Positions 24,101 through 36,100 of a stretch of DNA of 64,000 nucleotides are shown one piece after another. The stretch comes from Ostrinia nubilalis. Lineage: Eukaryota; Arthropoda; Insecta; Lepidoptera; Crambidae. Made by a program: the position numbers and the translations under genes. The notes below the pieces were generated by a model. That model was not told the DNA's origin. It did no database searches and worked only from the letters and a program-made list of their open reading frames with translations. Each line of letters begins with the position of its first letter. Within the stretch, counting starts at the first letter, position 1. The stretch is taken from NCBI RefSeq assembly GCF_963855985.1, contig NC_087111.1, positions 4,903,001 to 4,967,000 on the forward strand, written 5' to 3'.

Positions 24101-27100
24101 CCTGTTATTACACTTAGGACCTTGCGGATGTTGTCCCTGTTTAGTCTTATGAGTCTTTAACTTTTTCGATATAATATCCACAACTCGGCTGAACCATTTA
24201 AGAACCTAGTAAGAGCAGCGGAGTAAATTTTACAGGAGCGCGAAAAAACACATTTTCGTTTACCATACTGGTATACTCAAACTTTTGAAAACTTTTTGAT
24301 GTTTATTTTGAAGCTTAATAATTTAACTTTATATTTTACAATAAATTAATTAATTAACTTTTAAATAGCAAGTTTTATGGCCCTTACTAACACTCAAATG
24401 GTTTTCTTTTTTTTTTACTTCGTAAAAACCACAATCCAAACCTAGTATGAGCGCACTTACTAGGTTTTAAAATGGTTATTGGGGTCAGGGTCCATTTCAA
24501 TCTTACCATAGGTCGGTCAAAACAGGAAGTGATCACCGAATGGTAAGAGGCACATTGAATATCAGACCCAAGCTGGAGAGGCGTCGACTGATGAAGTCTA
24601 CGCTCCACCCAGCGCCCACCCAACTCCAAAACCCCGAAACCTTTCAGCTCGAGTTGCAAAATCGTTTCGAATACCTAGGAGACTGTGAAAATGTGGACGA
24701 ATACAATGACAGGTTCGTGGAAATTGTCCAAACGACTGGGTCTAAGTTCTTTAAAACCGTCGTTCAAAAGGAACCAAAAAGATCTCTGACCTCACCAATA
24801 AACTTATGCAAGAGAGACGGAACTTGGTTCTGCAGTCCTCTGAAGATGCTGCTCAGTATCGGCATCTTAACAGACAGATCTTCAAGTCTTTGACTCACGA
24901 CCTACGCCAATGTAATACAGATCGTATTAAAGAGGCGATTGAGCGTACCAAAGGCTCTAGTGTTCGCAAGGGATCTGTCTGTTGGCCAAAGCCAACTGAC
25001 CAAGCTGAAGACCGAGGATGGCAGAGACATCTCGTTGGGGCCTGAGTTATTGGAAGAGATTGAGAAGTTCTACGGACAACCATACACGAGTGTATGTATA
25101 CCTGTCACAAATCTAGCCGGAGAGCCAAGAGCTAGATTGACCCGACACTACACCGAAGATATCCCGGACGTCAGTCTGTACGAGATTAGAATGGCTCTCA
25201 AGCAGCTGAAAAACAACAAGGCACCGGGTGATGATGGAATCACGGCTGAGCTTCTGAAAGCAGGCGGAACGCCGGTAACAGGATCTTCAGAGGCTGTTCG
25301 ATTCCGTCATACTCGAGGGAAAAACGCCTACGGCATGGCACAGAAGTGTGGTGATACTCTTCTTCAAAAAAGATGACAAAATCTTGTTAAAAACTATAGA
25401 CCCATCTCACTTCTGAGCCATGTCTACGTCCGAAACTGTTCACCACCGCCCTGGAAGATGATTTCAAGCTTCTGGACTGGAGCGGATTCGGCATAAATGT
25501 CAACGGCGAGTATATCACCCACCTTCGTTTAGCGGACGATATCGTAGTCATGGCTGAGACCGTGGAGGATCTAAGCACAATGCTCGATGGCTTCAGTAGA
25601 GCCTCTCAACAAGTGGGTCTTAAAATGAACATGGACAAGACAAAAATCATGTCAAATACCCGTGTTGTACCCACTCCTCTGAAGGTTGGAGACACTACAC
25701 TCGAAGTTGTTGACAATTATGTATAGGTACCTAGCACAAACAGTCCAGTTAGGTAGGTCCAACTTCGAGAAAGAGGTCAATCGTCGAATCCAACTCGGCT
25801 GGGTAGCGTTCGGGAAGCTTCGCAATATTCTCACGTTCGAAATACCGCAGTGTCTCAAGACAAAAGACTTTGATCAGTGTGTGTTGCCAGTGATGCTAGG
25901 TTTTTTATGGTCGGGAGGTGGGTGGACACGAATTTTCATTTCCCAGTAAGGCACATTGACCATTATAAAACCTAGTATGTTCATGCACTTACTAGGTTTC
26001 GAAATGGTTTATGTTACTTACTGGTTTTTTAAAATGGTCAAATTGGGTTTGTGGTGTAGTTACTAGGTTTGGAGTCCCTTGCCTTTATTAGGCTTCTAGT
26101 TGTTTGATCGCAATTTCTGTCTTTGTATTCGGTAGGTACCTTAATATTATGTAGCTTTATGATAAAAAACGAAAATCTGAAAACATGTCCCTTACTAGGT
26201 TCTTAAATGGTTCAGTCGAACTGCATCTTTTGTTTGCCTACATCTTTCACAATCTTTCCATTCTGTGTGGTGTTATTTTTCTATTTTGGAGCGCAGCCAG
26301 GTCTTGATCTGTGCTTATGGTATCGGCATTATAATTGTTCCGGACCAAATACCCTCGTGTACGATCCCCTTCTGGCCAATTCATCTGCTGCGTCGTTGCC
26401 CAAGGAGTTACTGTGTCCTTTGATCCACTTCAGGAGTGCAGGGTAACGCCAGTTGCGTCTGCAATGACTTAGGAGCGCGTCATGGCATTCCAATATAAGT
26501 ATTATAATGTAGTATATTAGGTTGCTTTGTATTGCTTGCACTATCTGAGATTATTTTTATATTCAGACCTCGGATGTCTATGGTTGCAACCACCTGTGCT
26601 GCTCTGATTGCAATCTGCTTGGAAAATTGTATTGTGTTTATCTAGTGTTGTTGATATTCTTAGTATATTTAGGTAATTCGAGAAGACACCAGCTCCCGTA
26701 CCTTTTTGAGTTTTGGAGCCGTCAGTGTAATATCCTAACTTCATTGATTCCAGAGCAATCTTGCGTTTCCGCTGTAAGCTGGATATTATATCTTCAGTCG
26801 AAGAGTGAACACAGGGAATTCTGCCGATAGGTGCCTCGGTGAGAGGTATTTCTTTTATTAGGGTTTTGTGCAGGATCGTGGAATGTCCTGTCTCCTTGTT
26901 TTGCTTCTATATGCCGTTCTTACCTTTAAGGTATGATGGTAAGGTAATGATGAGGTCTAAAGATCTAAGATTTAGAAGGTACTCAAGTGATGTCGATGTC
27001 GATGGAGTGGTTCTCATACAACTAGTGGCCGCTATGCTTACTAGGCGTTGCAGGCTTTGGAGTTTTGATCTTGCTGTGGATAGTTGTGTTCTGTGCCACC

Positions 27101-30100
27101 ACACAAGTGATCCATAATAATATGTGTAAGAGGGCCATATAACCGACGTGTAGAGCCAGTGTTATCTTTGGGTTGAGACCTCATCTACTACCAATGAGTC
27201 TCTTGCACTGATGTATTGCTATACAGGCCATTTTTATTTTGTTCTCGACATGACTCGCTCAGTTCAATTCGTTGTCAAAGGTGATGAGTTTTGTTTATAA
27301 AGAGTTCTGGTAGTTGGAGCTCTTGTAAATTCTATAATGCACTTATTAAGTACTTTTATTGACAACGTTAGGCACTATGAATTCAATTATATGTTTTACT
27401 AGTAGATGTTCACCAGTATTTATTAAAACTATTAACTAAAGTTCTTTAATTTATAAACTACGTATTATGTTTTCCTTTAATCTGACAATTGGGCTAAGTT
27501 ATATCATTTTACACCAAATAATTAACCAAATCATTAGTTGCGATTTTCAAATGTTTTTGATCTAAGTAACTTATAACATTTTACACATGTACGAAACTTT
27601 TGTGGTTAATGGTATTAGTCTAATTGAATCATTATACACAAAATAAATAATCATTTGTCTTTTACTTTTTGTGATATAAATTAAGTTACATTCTTTTTCA
27701 CCAACCAACAATACATAGTTTTTATTGTGTATATTAATATGAGTCATCTTATATTGTTAATCACAAATTCAATCTGAACAACTTCATTCGTGTAAAAAGT
27801 AGTAAGACGAGTCGTACCTCTTGACACAATAAAAAATTGAAAGAAGCCTCCGGTACACTTTGTTAAAAGTAGACATGTCGATAGTGGAAATATCAATTAC
27901 TGTAAGGGACAAAACACGACTTTTCAGGAGAGCCAAAAAACGATTTTTTTTTTCTTTATACCTCAATATCTTTTTATGTGATGTTACGATTTAAATAGTT
28001 TCTATGGCAAAGTTTCTTAGAATTTTCTGTTCTTTCATAATATAAACGCCAAATTTTCGAAAAATGGGTAGTTTAAAAGATAGCATGTCCCTTACATTAA
28101 AAAAACGAGCTTGACTGTACCTTACAATGTTGAAATTTCACAGTATGGAATGTCATGTATGTTGTAAGGTACATTTAAGAATAAACACGACAGTAATATT
28201 ATTGTAACTTGACAATTTTAACATTGAAACCTGATGTAAGTAGAGGTTGCATTCGAGTATTCATTAACAAAACGAAGAGAAGAGATAGAAACAAGACAAC
28301 TTAGTGTTCACAAATGCAGTTGGAGGCATCAAATACACATCACCAACAAAACATTTAGTCACTGATGATGCCTACGTCTGCATTTGTGAACAAGTTGTCT
28401 TGTTTCTATCTTTTTCTGTTCATTTTTACGCAGTTAGGTTTTTTTTTTCAATCATCGTTCGTTCGTTTTAGCCGAATGACGTCCACTGCTGGACAAAGGT
28501 CTTCCCCCAAGGATTTCCACAACAACCGGTCCTGCGCCGCCCGCATCCAGGCACCTCCTACAACCTTCACCAGATCGTCGGTCGACCTAGTGGGGGTCTG
28601 CAGCACATTACGTCTTCCAGCTCGTGGTCGCCACTCAAGAATTTTTCTGCCCCAGCGGCCATCAGCTTTGCAAGCTACGAGCTCCATCCACTGCTACTTG
28701 ATTTTAGCGATTCTGCGGACTATGTCAGTCACTTTGGTTCTCCTGCGGATCACGTCATTTCTGGTTCAATCACTACGAGCATAGCACGCTTCATCGCCTT
28801 TGACCTTGAGTCTTCTTATGAGGCCCACAGTAAGCGACCACGTCTCAGATCCATAAGTTATCAAAGACTTTTGTCTTGAGACAGTGCGATATTTCAGACG
28901 TGAGAATATCATGAAGCTTCCTGAACGTTGCCAGCCGAGTTGGATTCGACGATTGACCTCTTCCTCGAAGTTAGACCTACCTAAGGCTGGTTTTAGTGTC
29001 ACGCAGACCGTCAGTGCGGATCGCTCCGCACAGCCAATCTGTATGAACTGATAGGGAGCGAGCGATTCCTGCGGACCGCATTACTCTAAAACGCTTCCTC
29101 GAAGTTTACAGATCGGCTGTGTGAAGCGGATCCGCACACTGTGACACTATAACCAGCCTAACTGGACTGTTTGTACTAGGTATATATAAGTGTCAACAAC
29201 TGCCGAGTGTAGAGTATCCAACCTTTAGAGGAGTGGGTGCAACACGGACATTTGACATGATTTTGTCTTGTCCATGTTTCATTTTAAGACCCCCTTGTTG
29301 AGAGGCTCGACTCAGGCCATTGTGCATTGTGCCTAGATCTTCCACGGTCTCAGCCATGGCTATATCGTTTTCGAATCGAAGGTGGGTTATTTACTCACCG
29401 TTGATATTTATGCCGAATCCGTTCCAGTCCAGAAACAGTTTCGGAGTTTTCAGTTCCCCCTGTCTGCTGCTGCAACTGGTTTCGAGTCTTGATCCTGGAG
29501 ACGGAACGACATTGTGGCGTTTTCGTACAAGCCTTTCAACATTTCGATGTATCGATATAGGTAGTCAATTTAACACCGTTGGAGAAACTGTAGTAGGTAC
29601 TGCCCAGGTCTCGATCGAAGCTTTCTCATAGTCCACAAACGCCAGGCAAAGTGACTGACTATACTCCTCGGTCTTCTGTATAATCTGCCGTGGCGTATGT
29701 ATGTGGTGTACTAAAGCGATTGAGAGATTGAGAGGCTGGAAGTCATCGAGCTTACGAGCGAGACGATTCGTAATGACTCTCGAAAACAGCTTGTAGACAT
29801 GGCTCGGAAGTGAGATGGGTCTATAATTCTTCAACAAGGTTTTGTCGCCTTTTTTGAAGAAGAGTGTCACCACACTTCTGTGCCATACCGTAGGCGTTTT
29901 TCCTTCGAGGATGACGGAATTGAACAGCTTCTGAAGAGCCTTCAGCCCCTCGGTCAAAAACCCAACTGCGTAAAAATGAACAGAAAAAAGATAGAAACAA
30001 GACAACTTAGTGTTCATAAGTGTAGTAGGAGTGGGAGGCATTAAATGCATATCACCACCAAAAAAAGTAATTGATATCCTATATGCATATTAACGTAAGG

Positions 30101-33100
30101 GCCTAATTATAATAAATCATAAAGTTTTAAATGAAGTAAGGTTCAATGAGTTCAAAAGTTAAAACCAACAGTTTAGGGTAAGGGCTGAATTGTATTATTA
30201 AAAGGAATTTACGTCCTTTAAATCATTTGTTTCCCCAAAAGTCGTATTCAGACGACTAAAAATGTTTAAGGTAAGGGACATTTTTTTAAAGATATCAACA
30301 TTTCAAGTATACCAATCGATAGAGCCGAAAATTCTGAATGCGTTGGTATATATAACTCATTTTGGCCAAAATGTCCCTTACATTAATTGATACTTCCACT
30401 ATCGTATCAATATACACGAAAGAAAACTCAAAATTGGTTCACAAAGCCTTACTTGTATCATTTGGCTCAAAATTATTTTCTTTTCTATACGTCGTAGAAA
30501 CATACCGATTAGATACAAAAATAGCTAATTTTTCAGAGATTCACATTATGTTATAAAGTCAATTTTGATCTAAGTCGAGTTAGATCCCTTTTCACTGGGG
30601 GTACAGATTTAGGTTAATTAAGAATGATTATTAATTGTTATTTTGGAAGGATGAAAGCACAAAAAAGTGATTGATTTTTACACCTCAATATTTTTATTCT
30701 TAGGAAATTGGATTCATGAAACGAAATGTTTCAACTGTCTAAATCACCATCATAAGCTGAATGAACATTAGTTGACGTTTTATACAACTATTTGTCTAAG
30801 GGGCATCGATCGACTTTTTCTTGGATCTATAATTTCTGGGAGAACACATTCAAAATAAAATTTTGTTAATCGTGGAGCCATTTTTTGTTCCCAGAAATTA
30901 TCATCTCTGAAAACTTTGATGACTTTTACATTAAATTCACAGCCAGTCCACACAGCAAACAAACACACATTCTTGTTAGTGATGTGTAGTTGGCCCTGAA
31001 TTTGATAAAACCATTCATGCTTTGTGTTCATGACCACATCATCACCACATAATTTAAAACATCTTAGTTTTTTTTGCTGAATAGCAATATCTGGCTCGAT
31101 ACCAAAAATAGAAAAAGGGCACTTTAATTCGATGATGCCATCTTCATATATTCCGTCCGGTGATGCGCCCAGGAAGAAAAGGGATTTGTCAATAAACAAC
31201 CCACATTTCTCAATGGTTATGTTCTCTTGGCGACTTAGTTGTTCAATAGCTTTTGCTTCGTTGTCTTTGCCGTGTTTAACTGATGCCACATTATCCAAGG
31301 AGTAACTATATAAAATATTTTTAACAAGAGGGGCTGAATTTGTATTTAGTTTTCTCTTACAAATTTTTGAAAAATTCGATGCTGTTAAAATACACCTACG
31401 TATTTCAAGCCACAATGCGCTTTCCGCTTGGAGTATTGTTTCGCGCTCAATTTCATGGCGCATTGCGGCTTGTTTTTGTAGACTGTCTAAAAAACATGAT
31501 TTGGCTTGTTCATATTCTGCAGAATTCATATCAGGTTTCTGACATGAATTGCCATAATCGATGTTTGGTGTAGGTTTTGCTGCAAAGGTAATTTTACGAC
31601 AAGATGTCTTGCCCTTTCTACTTGCATTGTAGGCATTTTGTTTTTGCTCAAGGCGTTTCAGCGTTTTTCCTGGGCTTTTGCACACTGTTTTGTACAGGCA
31701 GGTTTGTGGTTTTCCTGTATTAAAACAGACCACAGCCGCATGACACCGAACCGAATATGAGTCTTTGAGCGAAAAATTTATACGCTTTCCACCCACAGTC
31801 TTGGCAACAATACTGTTGAACTGTTCTGCACGATTTGTAGTAAAACAGTGAAGCAAGCTTCTTGAATGAAAAGCCAACTGGGAAGCATTTCGTTGCAGTC
31901 TCAACATGAGTGTTTTTGCAGCAAGCGTATCATTTGTATCTTTTTTTCGGTCTTCAGTACAATAATATAAATTGCAGTCGGAATGATCTCCAAAGATGTG
32001 TTTTGGGCTGTTAAGGATGTCTTTTTGTAAGGAAATAATTTTGCTGGATTCCGATGTAGACGTCTTGGTCTTCCAATGCCGAACGGCAGCCCGGACAGCT
32101 GTTCTTAATCTGACTAACCGTTCAGGTGTTAGTAATTTACGTTCCTTTAAGGGAATCGTGGTGTCTGTTTTCAGGAGCAAATATTTTCCGTTGTAGTTGC
32201 GGAGTAGGTGGTTAGTGCATTCAATTTTTTGAATTGGCACGGCAGGATACGGTCTACTCTCTAGTATATTTTTATACGTGCTGGCATCACCATCTGCAAT
32301 CAGCGTGTTGTAAATCAATTTCCGCGACTTTACAGAAGATTTGAATCCCTCGACTAATATACTTGGTTCCATACTTGATGAAGAACCACTGTGGTTCTTT
32401 GTACATTTGTGTGCGGTGGGTTCCATCTGTCTCTTCTTGGCCCGGGAGCAAATGCCACAGTATTTATTTCTCACACCAATGTACAAAACTTTGCCTGTAT
32501 GAAAGCCAATTATAGCGGCAACACCCGATAAAGCATTGTATTGGTTTTTATAAGAGCGTTTACTCCAACAGCAGTCTGCTTCCACAGGAATTTTTGGAAT
32601 AGTGTCAGTATCTCCTCGCAATCGAGCTGATTCGATCTCTTCATTGGCCGCTGCAAGCATGCTTTCTTCAGCTGCAGTTTTCCACATCTCAGCAACCTTG
32701 TCATGATGTTTACTATAAGTTCTGAAGCTCATAATAGGTAAGTCCATTGATGCAGTAAGCTCATTTAAATTTGTTCGTCCAATGCCTGTTAATATGGCCC
32801 CTGAGACTGCTCCTTCGTTTACGTTTAATGTAGTGTTTGCCTTATCTTCGTCGTAACTTTTCAATACAAACTTGCTATGACACATGTTACATTTCAAATA
32901 AAAAGTTGACTGGAGACCCCTTTGAATCTCTTTGACGATTTTTAAGTTATGTAATGAACAGCCAAACTGATTGTTATGTTCCGCAATTTTTATTAAGCTG
33001 TCCAAGAAATATTTGAAATCCACCACGCGTCTTCCTTCGATATTTATACTCATAGGTTCCGGTTCTGTTTCTGTAACCTAAAAAACACTAAATTAATGGA

Positions 33101-36100
33101 ATTTATCTAAGATAAATAAACTATAAGTAAACAGAAATGAATTCGTACCTTAACGTAACTAATCGTTGGATTATCCATGAGGTTGTCATTTGAATCACTG
33201 TCCATGTTATCTTCAATCCTAAAAATTTTATAATTGGTTTAATTTATACAAAAATATAGATTACAACTAGCATATAAATCAACAATTTAACTCACAGCAT
33301 ATTTTGATCGGTCGAGTGACTGGTACTAGGTAATTCCATTAACTTTTTGGGTAGGTTTTCATTTGAATCAATATCCATATTTTCAATACTACAAAACAAA
33401 ATTATTGATAATAAGCTTAATAGGCCTATAACGTCCTCACTATTGGGACACAGACCTCCTCTATGTGAGAGGGAGTTAGCTGTAATGTGCCACGCAGGCC
33501 TAGTTGGTAGATATCACATGTCTTCTTTTGATTTCCTCTCGATGTTTTTCCTTCACCGTTTTAGAGAGTGATTATAATTTACAAAAATTAAAGGGCCAAT
33601 CTGGTTTCGAACCTACGATACAACTCGTAAATCGCGGCCATTATCACTGGGCCACCACTGCTCATATGATTGATATGAATAAACATAAAACCACAAACTG
33701 AAATAATAATAATAATTTTCTGCTCACAATATTTGATTATTAAGGTTATTGGTTCTAGATGTTTTTCTGGTTAAATCAAAAGTCACATTTGAATTTCGTT
33801 TTTTAGTCATACCAATGTCCATGTTTTCAGTCCTGCAAATAAGATTGCCGATATTAAAGAAAATAAGACAAAAGTTAATTTTACAACAATAAAAATAACT
33901 ATTTTCATCTTACGATATTAATTGATCATTCATATAACTGATATCGGTTTCTTCTATTGTATCCGTGGATGAGTCAAAAGTTGGGAGTAAGTCTGAGGAA
34001 GCTACATTTTTCGATGTGCTAGAAGTTAAATTTACTGGTGAAACCACAATAGGGAGCGACACAGAAGTTACAGCTGAGGATGCATTGGGGATCAAAGATG
34101 CTCTTAATTTTGATCTGAAAGAAAAATAAAAGACAATTATTAAGGAAGTAAGTAAATTGACAGATAATTTTTTTTCAAATATTTCATTTTTTATTCTGTG
34201 ACAAATCCCAAAAACACCCTGTGATAAAAATTAAATAGCTACTTACACAGCTTCTCTTGCCTTCTGCAAATTATTAATCCTTTTATTTTTTCTTGACCTA
34301 ACAGATTTCTTGGATCCGTAATATGTTTTGTCTATTCTACCCATATTCTGTAAGAAAAATAATAAAAAGTTTGAAAAGAAAGACATTACAAGTACATAGT
34401 TCCAATTTACCTAAACAAATAAAATAAAAAATACTTACGGATCAAAAATATTTCATCACACTACAATTTACGGAAAAATCACGCGTAACGCATAAACGTC
34501 AGTGGGCAGTCAACTGACATAGACCCGACGTCTACGAGTGCCAAAGCACGACTGATTTATGCCATTTGATGCACCCGATTTTATAGTATTTTCAAATTAA
34601 TTTTTCATTTGAAGATTGAAGATAGATATTTTTTCTTTTTCATACATTAATAGTACTATCTTTCTTCTTCAGTATGAAGTAGTTTATGTTGCCAAATGAC
34701 TTTTAGATTATGAGATGTGACCTGTTTTCTTGCAGAAATTTTCTCGAATTTTGACTATCTTAGACATGATAAAAATGCATTTTAATGAATTAAACATCAA
34801 AATTTTCTCAATACACTTTCTTCTTCAGGATATGCTTATTCTAATGAATACATTCTATCTTCTTACTTAGAAATAAATTTGTTGTAATATTAGTTCAAAG
34901 TTGTGCCTTCGCGAGTTACCTGGAAATCGGGCTTTCGAAATTCGCTGTTTTCGTAGGCAAAAATCCAATTTGAACGAGATTTTGTCAATAGGCATTCCGT
35001 AAAAACGTATGATAATTACGATGATATAAGTCAAAAGAAGCTATAACAATAAATTATATGACTAAAATCATTTCGAAATCTGCCAAATTCTCGATTTCTG
35101 CATGAAAAATGTGACAACGCTCTTAAGGTTACCTGAAGCGTTTTCGATTGCCTTCAGCTCCTTGTCAACCCTGATGACCTTGTCTCCTTTCTTGGTCGCT
35201 GCGAGTAAAGACGCACCGGCTTCCCATAGTTGCTGCGAGCGGCGCGTTTCTCTCTCTGCCTTTAGCCTTGCTGAATGATTTTTGAGAAAAACGTTAATAA
35301 TATGTTAATAATGATTTTGTAGAAAAGTTTCATGGGTTATTACTTCTGCAACAAAGTGTATATTTTGAACTACTGTAGAGTCACATTGTAAATTAATTGA
35401 CTTTGTACGTATACACTGAAGTTTACCACCTAGGTTTCCTTTAGTTAGACCTCTGTCTAAAGCATTGGTTCCCAAAGTGGGCGCAAAGACCTTTGAAGGG
35501 GGGCGCGGGCCATCTGTGTACTTAAGTATACAAAACCTGCGAACGTTGAGAGAATGCATTCCAGACTGCTCGATACGACCAATAAATAATCTTGACTGGA
35601 GGAGGATAGGCGCGGAATTTTGTGTATGATCGAAAGGGGGCGTGTCTCAAATAAGCTTGGGAACCAATGGTCTAAAGTATATACATAAAGTACCTAACTG
35701 TTAATATTTACTCTACTCCTGTACTGGTATATTACTCTACGTTTCCAAATACAATATGAAATCAAACCATTCAATTTGTCTTCAACGATCTTCAGCTTGG
35801 CCGCCATTTCAGCGAGTTGGTTCGCGAATATTTTCTTCTCAGCTGCTACTTTCTCTGCTACCATCTTGTTCAGTTTTATTGTTGTCTACAAAATATGCAA
35901 TTTAACCTTCAGTTAACCCTTCAGTTTAAACGATAATTAACATGAGGGGCAAATTGAGCATTTGACCTACTTTTCCCACGCTGGCCAGATTAATCGTACC
36001 AGCGAAAATTATAATCAAAATAATAAATTACATTAAATTCTTTATTGGTAGTACCCATATTACCTACAAGCTTCGAAAACCCTGAAAGGCTGTAGTACCT

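Larger units (their letters stand above)
23867..27180 (-). mobile_element. I/R1/LOA-type LINE remnant with RNase H, split by an insertion
   Basis: Three pieces on the minus strand form one element in order. At 26907-27104, ARSKLQSLQRLVSIAATS and MRTTP are the sequence between reverse transcriptase and RNase H in this LINE type. At 26329-26744, YTDGSKTQKGTGAGVFS and LKWIKGHSNSLGNDAADELA are RNase H motifs. At 23867-24181, LCRRCMEAEEKPQHVHKEC and LQKACSDLDRLL are the carboxy end. The gap between the second and third pieces is the TIR element at 24189-26215. Frames are broken; it is not functional. Confidence 0.7.
27879..30404. mobile_element. composite TIR element C, copy 1
   Basis: The ends are inverted copies of CGATAGTGGAARTATCAATT (27879, and complement ending at 30404). 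Repeats of 'atgtcccttac' lie in from each end (28085, 30268, 30370). The centre is an RTE LINE in pieces, and the LINE itself contains a 174-bp MITE (28985-29158). A 'agatagaaacaagacaactt' block flanks the LINE in inverted orientation (28283, 28400, 29988). Copy 2 at 43379-48925 has the same content in opposite orientation. No clear target duplication is present here (ATGT on the left, TATC on the right). Confidence 0.7.
22559..30606. mobile_element. 8-kb TIR element, 4-bp (ATTT) target duplication, heavily nested
   Basis: The left end CTGTACCCCCAGTGAAAA at 22559 is matched in inverted orientation by the right end finishing at 30606. ATTT lies directly outside both ends (22555-22558 and 30607-30610). 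A subterminal motif, gtgtaaa(g/a)tgat(a/g)taa, occurs at 22798, 22861 and 23101 facing one way and at about 27505 and 27580 facing the other, so both flanks belong to one element. Inside are an RNase H-bearing LINE (23867-27117), a second TIR element (24189-26215) and a third (27879-30404). The element has no intact gene of its own; the transposase gene at 30780-34344 starts just outside its right end. Confidence 0.6.

Noticed and set aside
28365..28784. 139-aa plus-strand frame and its mirror at 48024-48332
   Set aside because: Antisense to the RTE LINE carboxy-end coding sequence in element C copies 1 and 2.
27875..30408. 4-bp target duplication for element C copy 1
   Set aside because: Flanks are ATGT and TATC, which do not match; only copy 2 has a clear duplication (ATAG).
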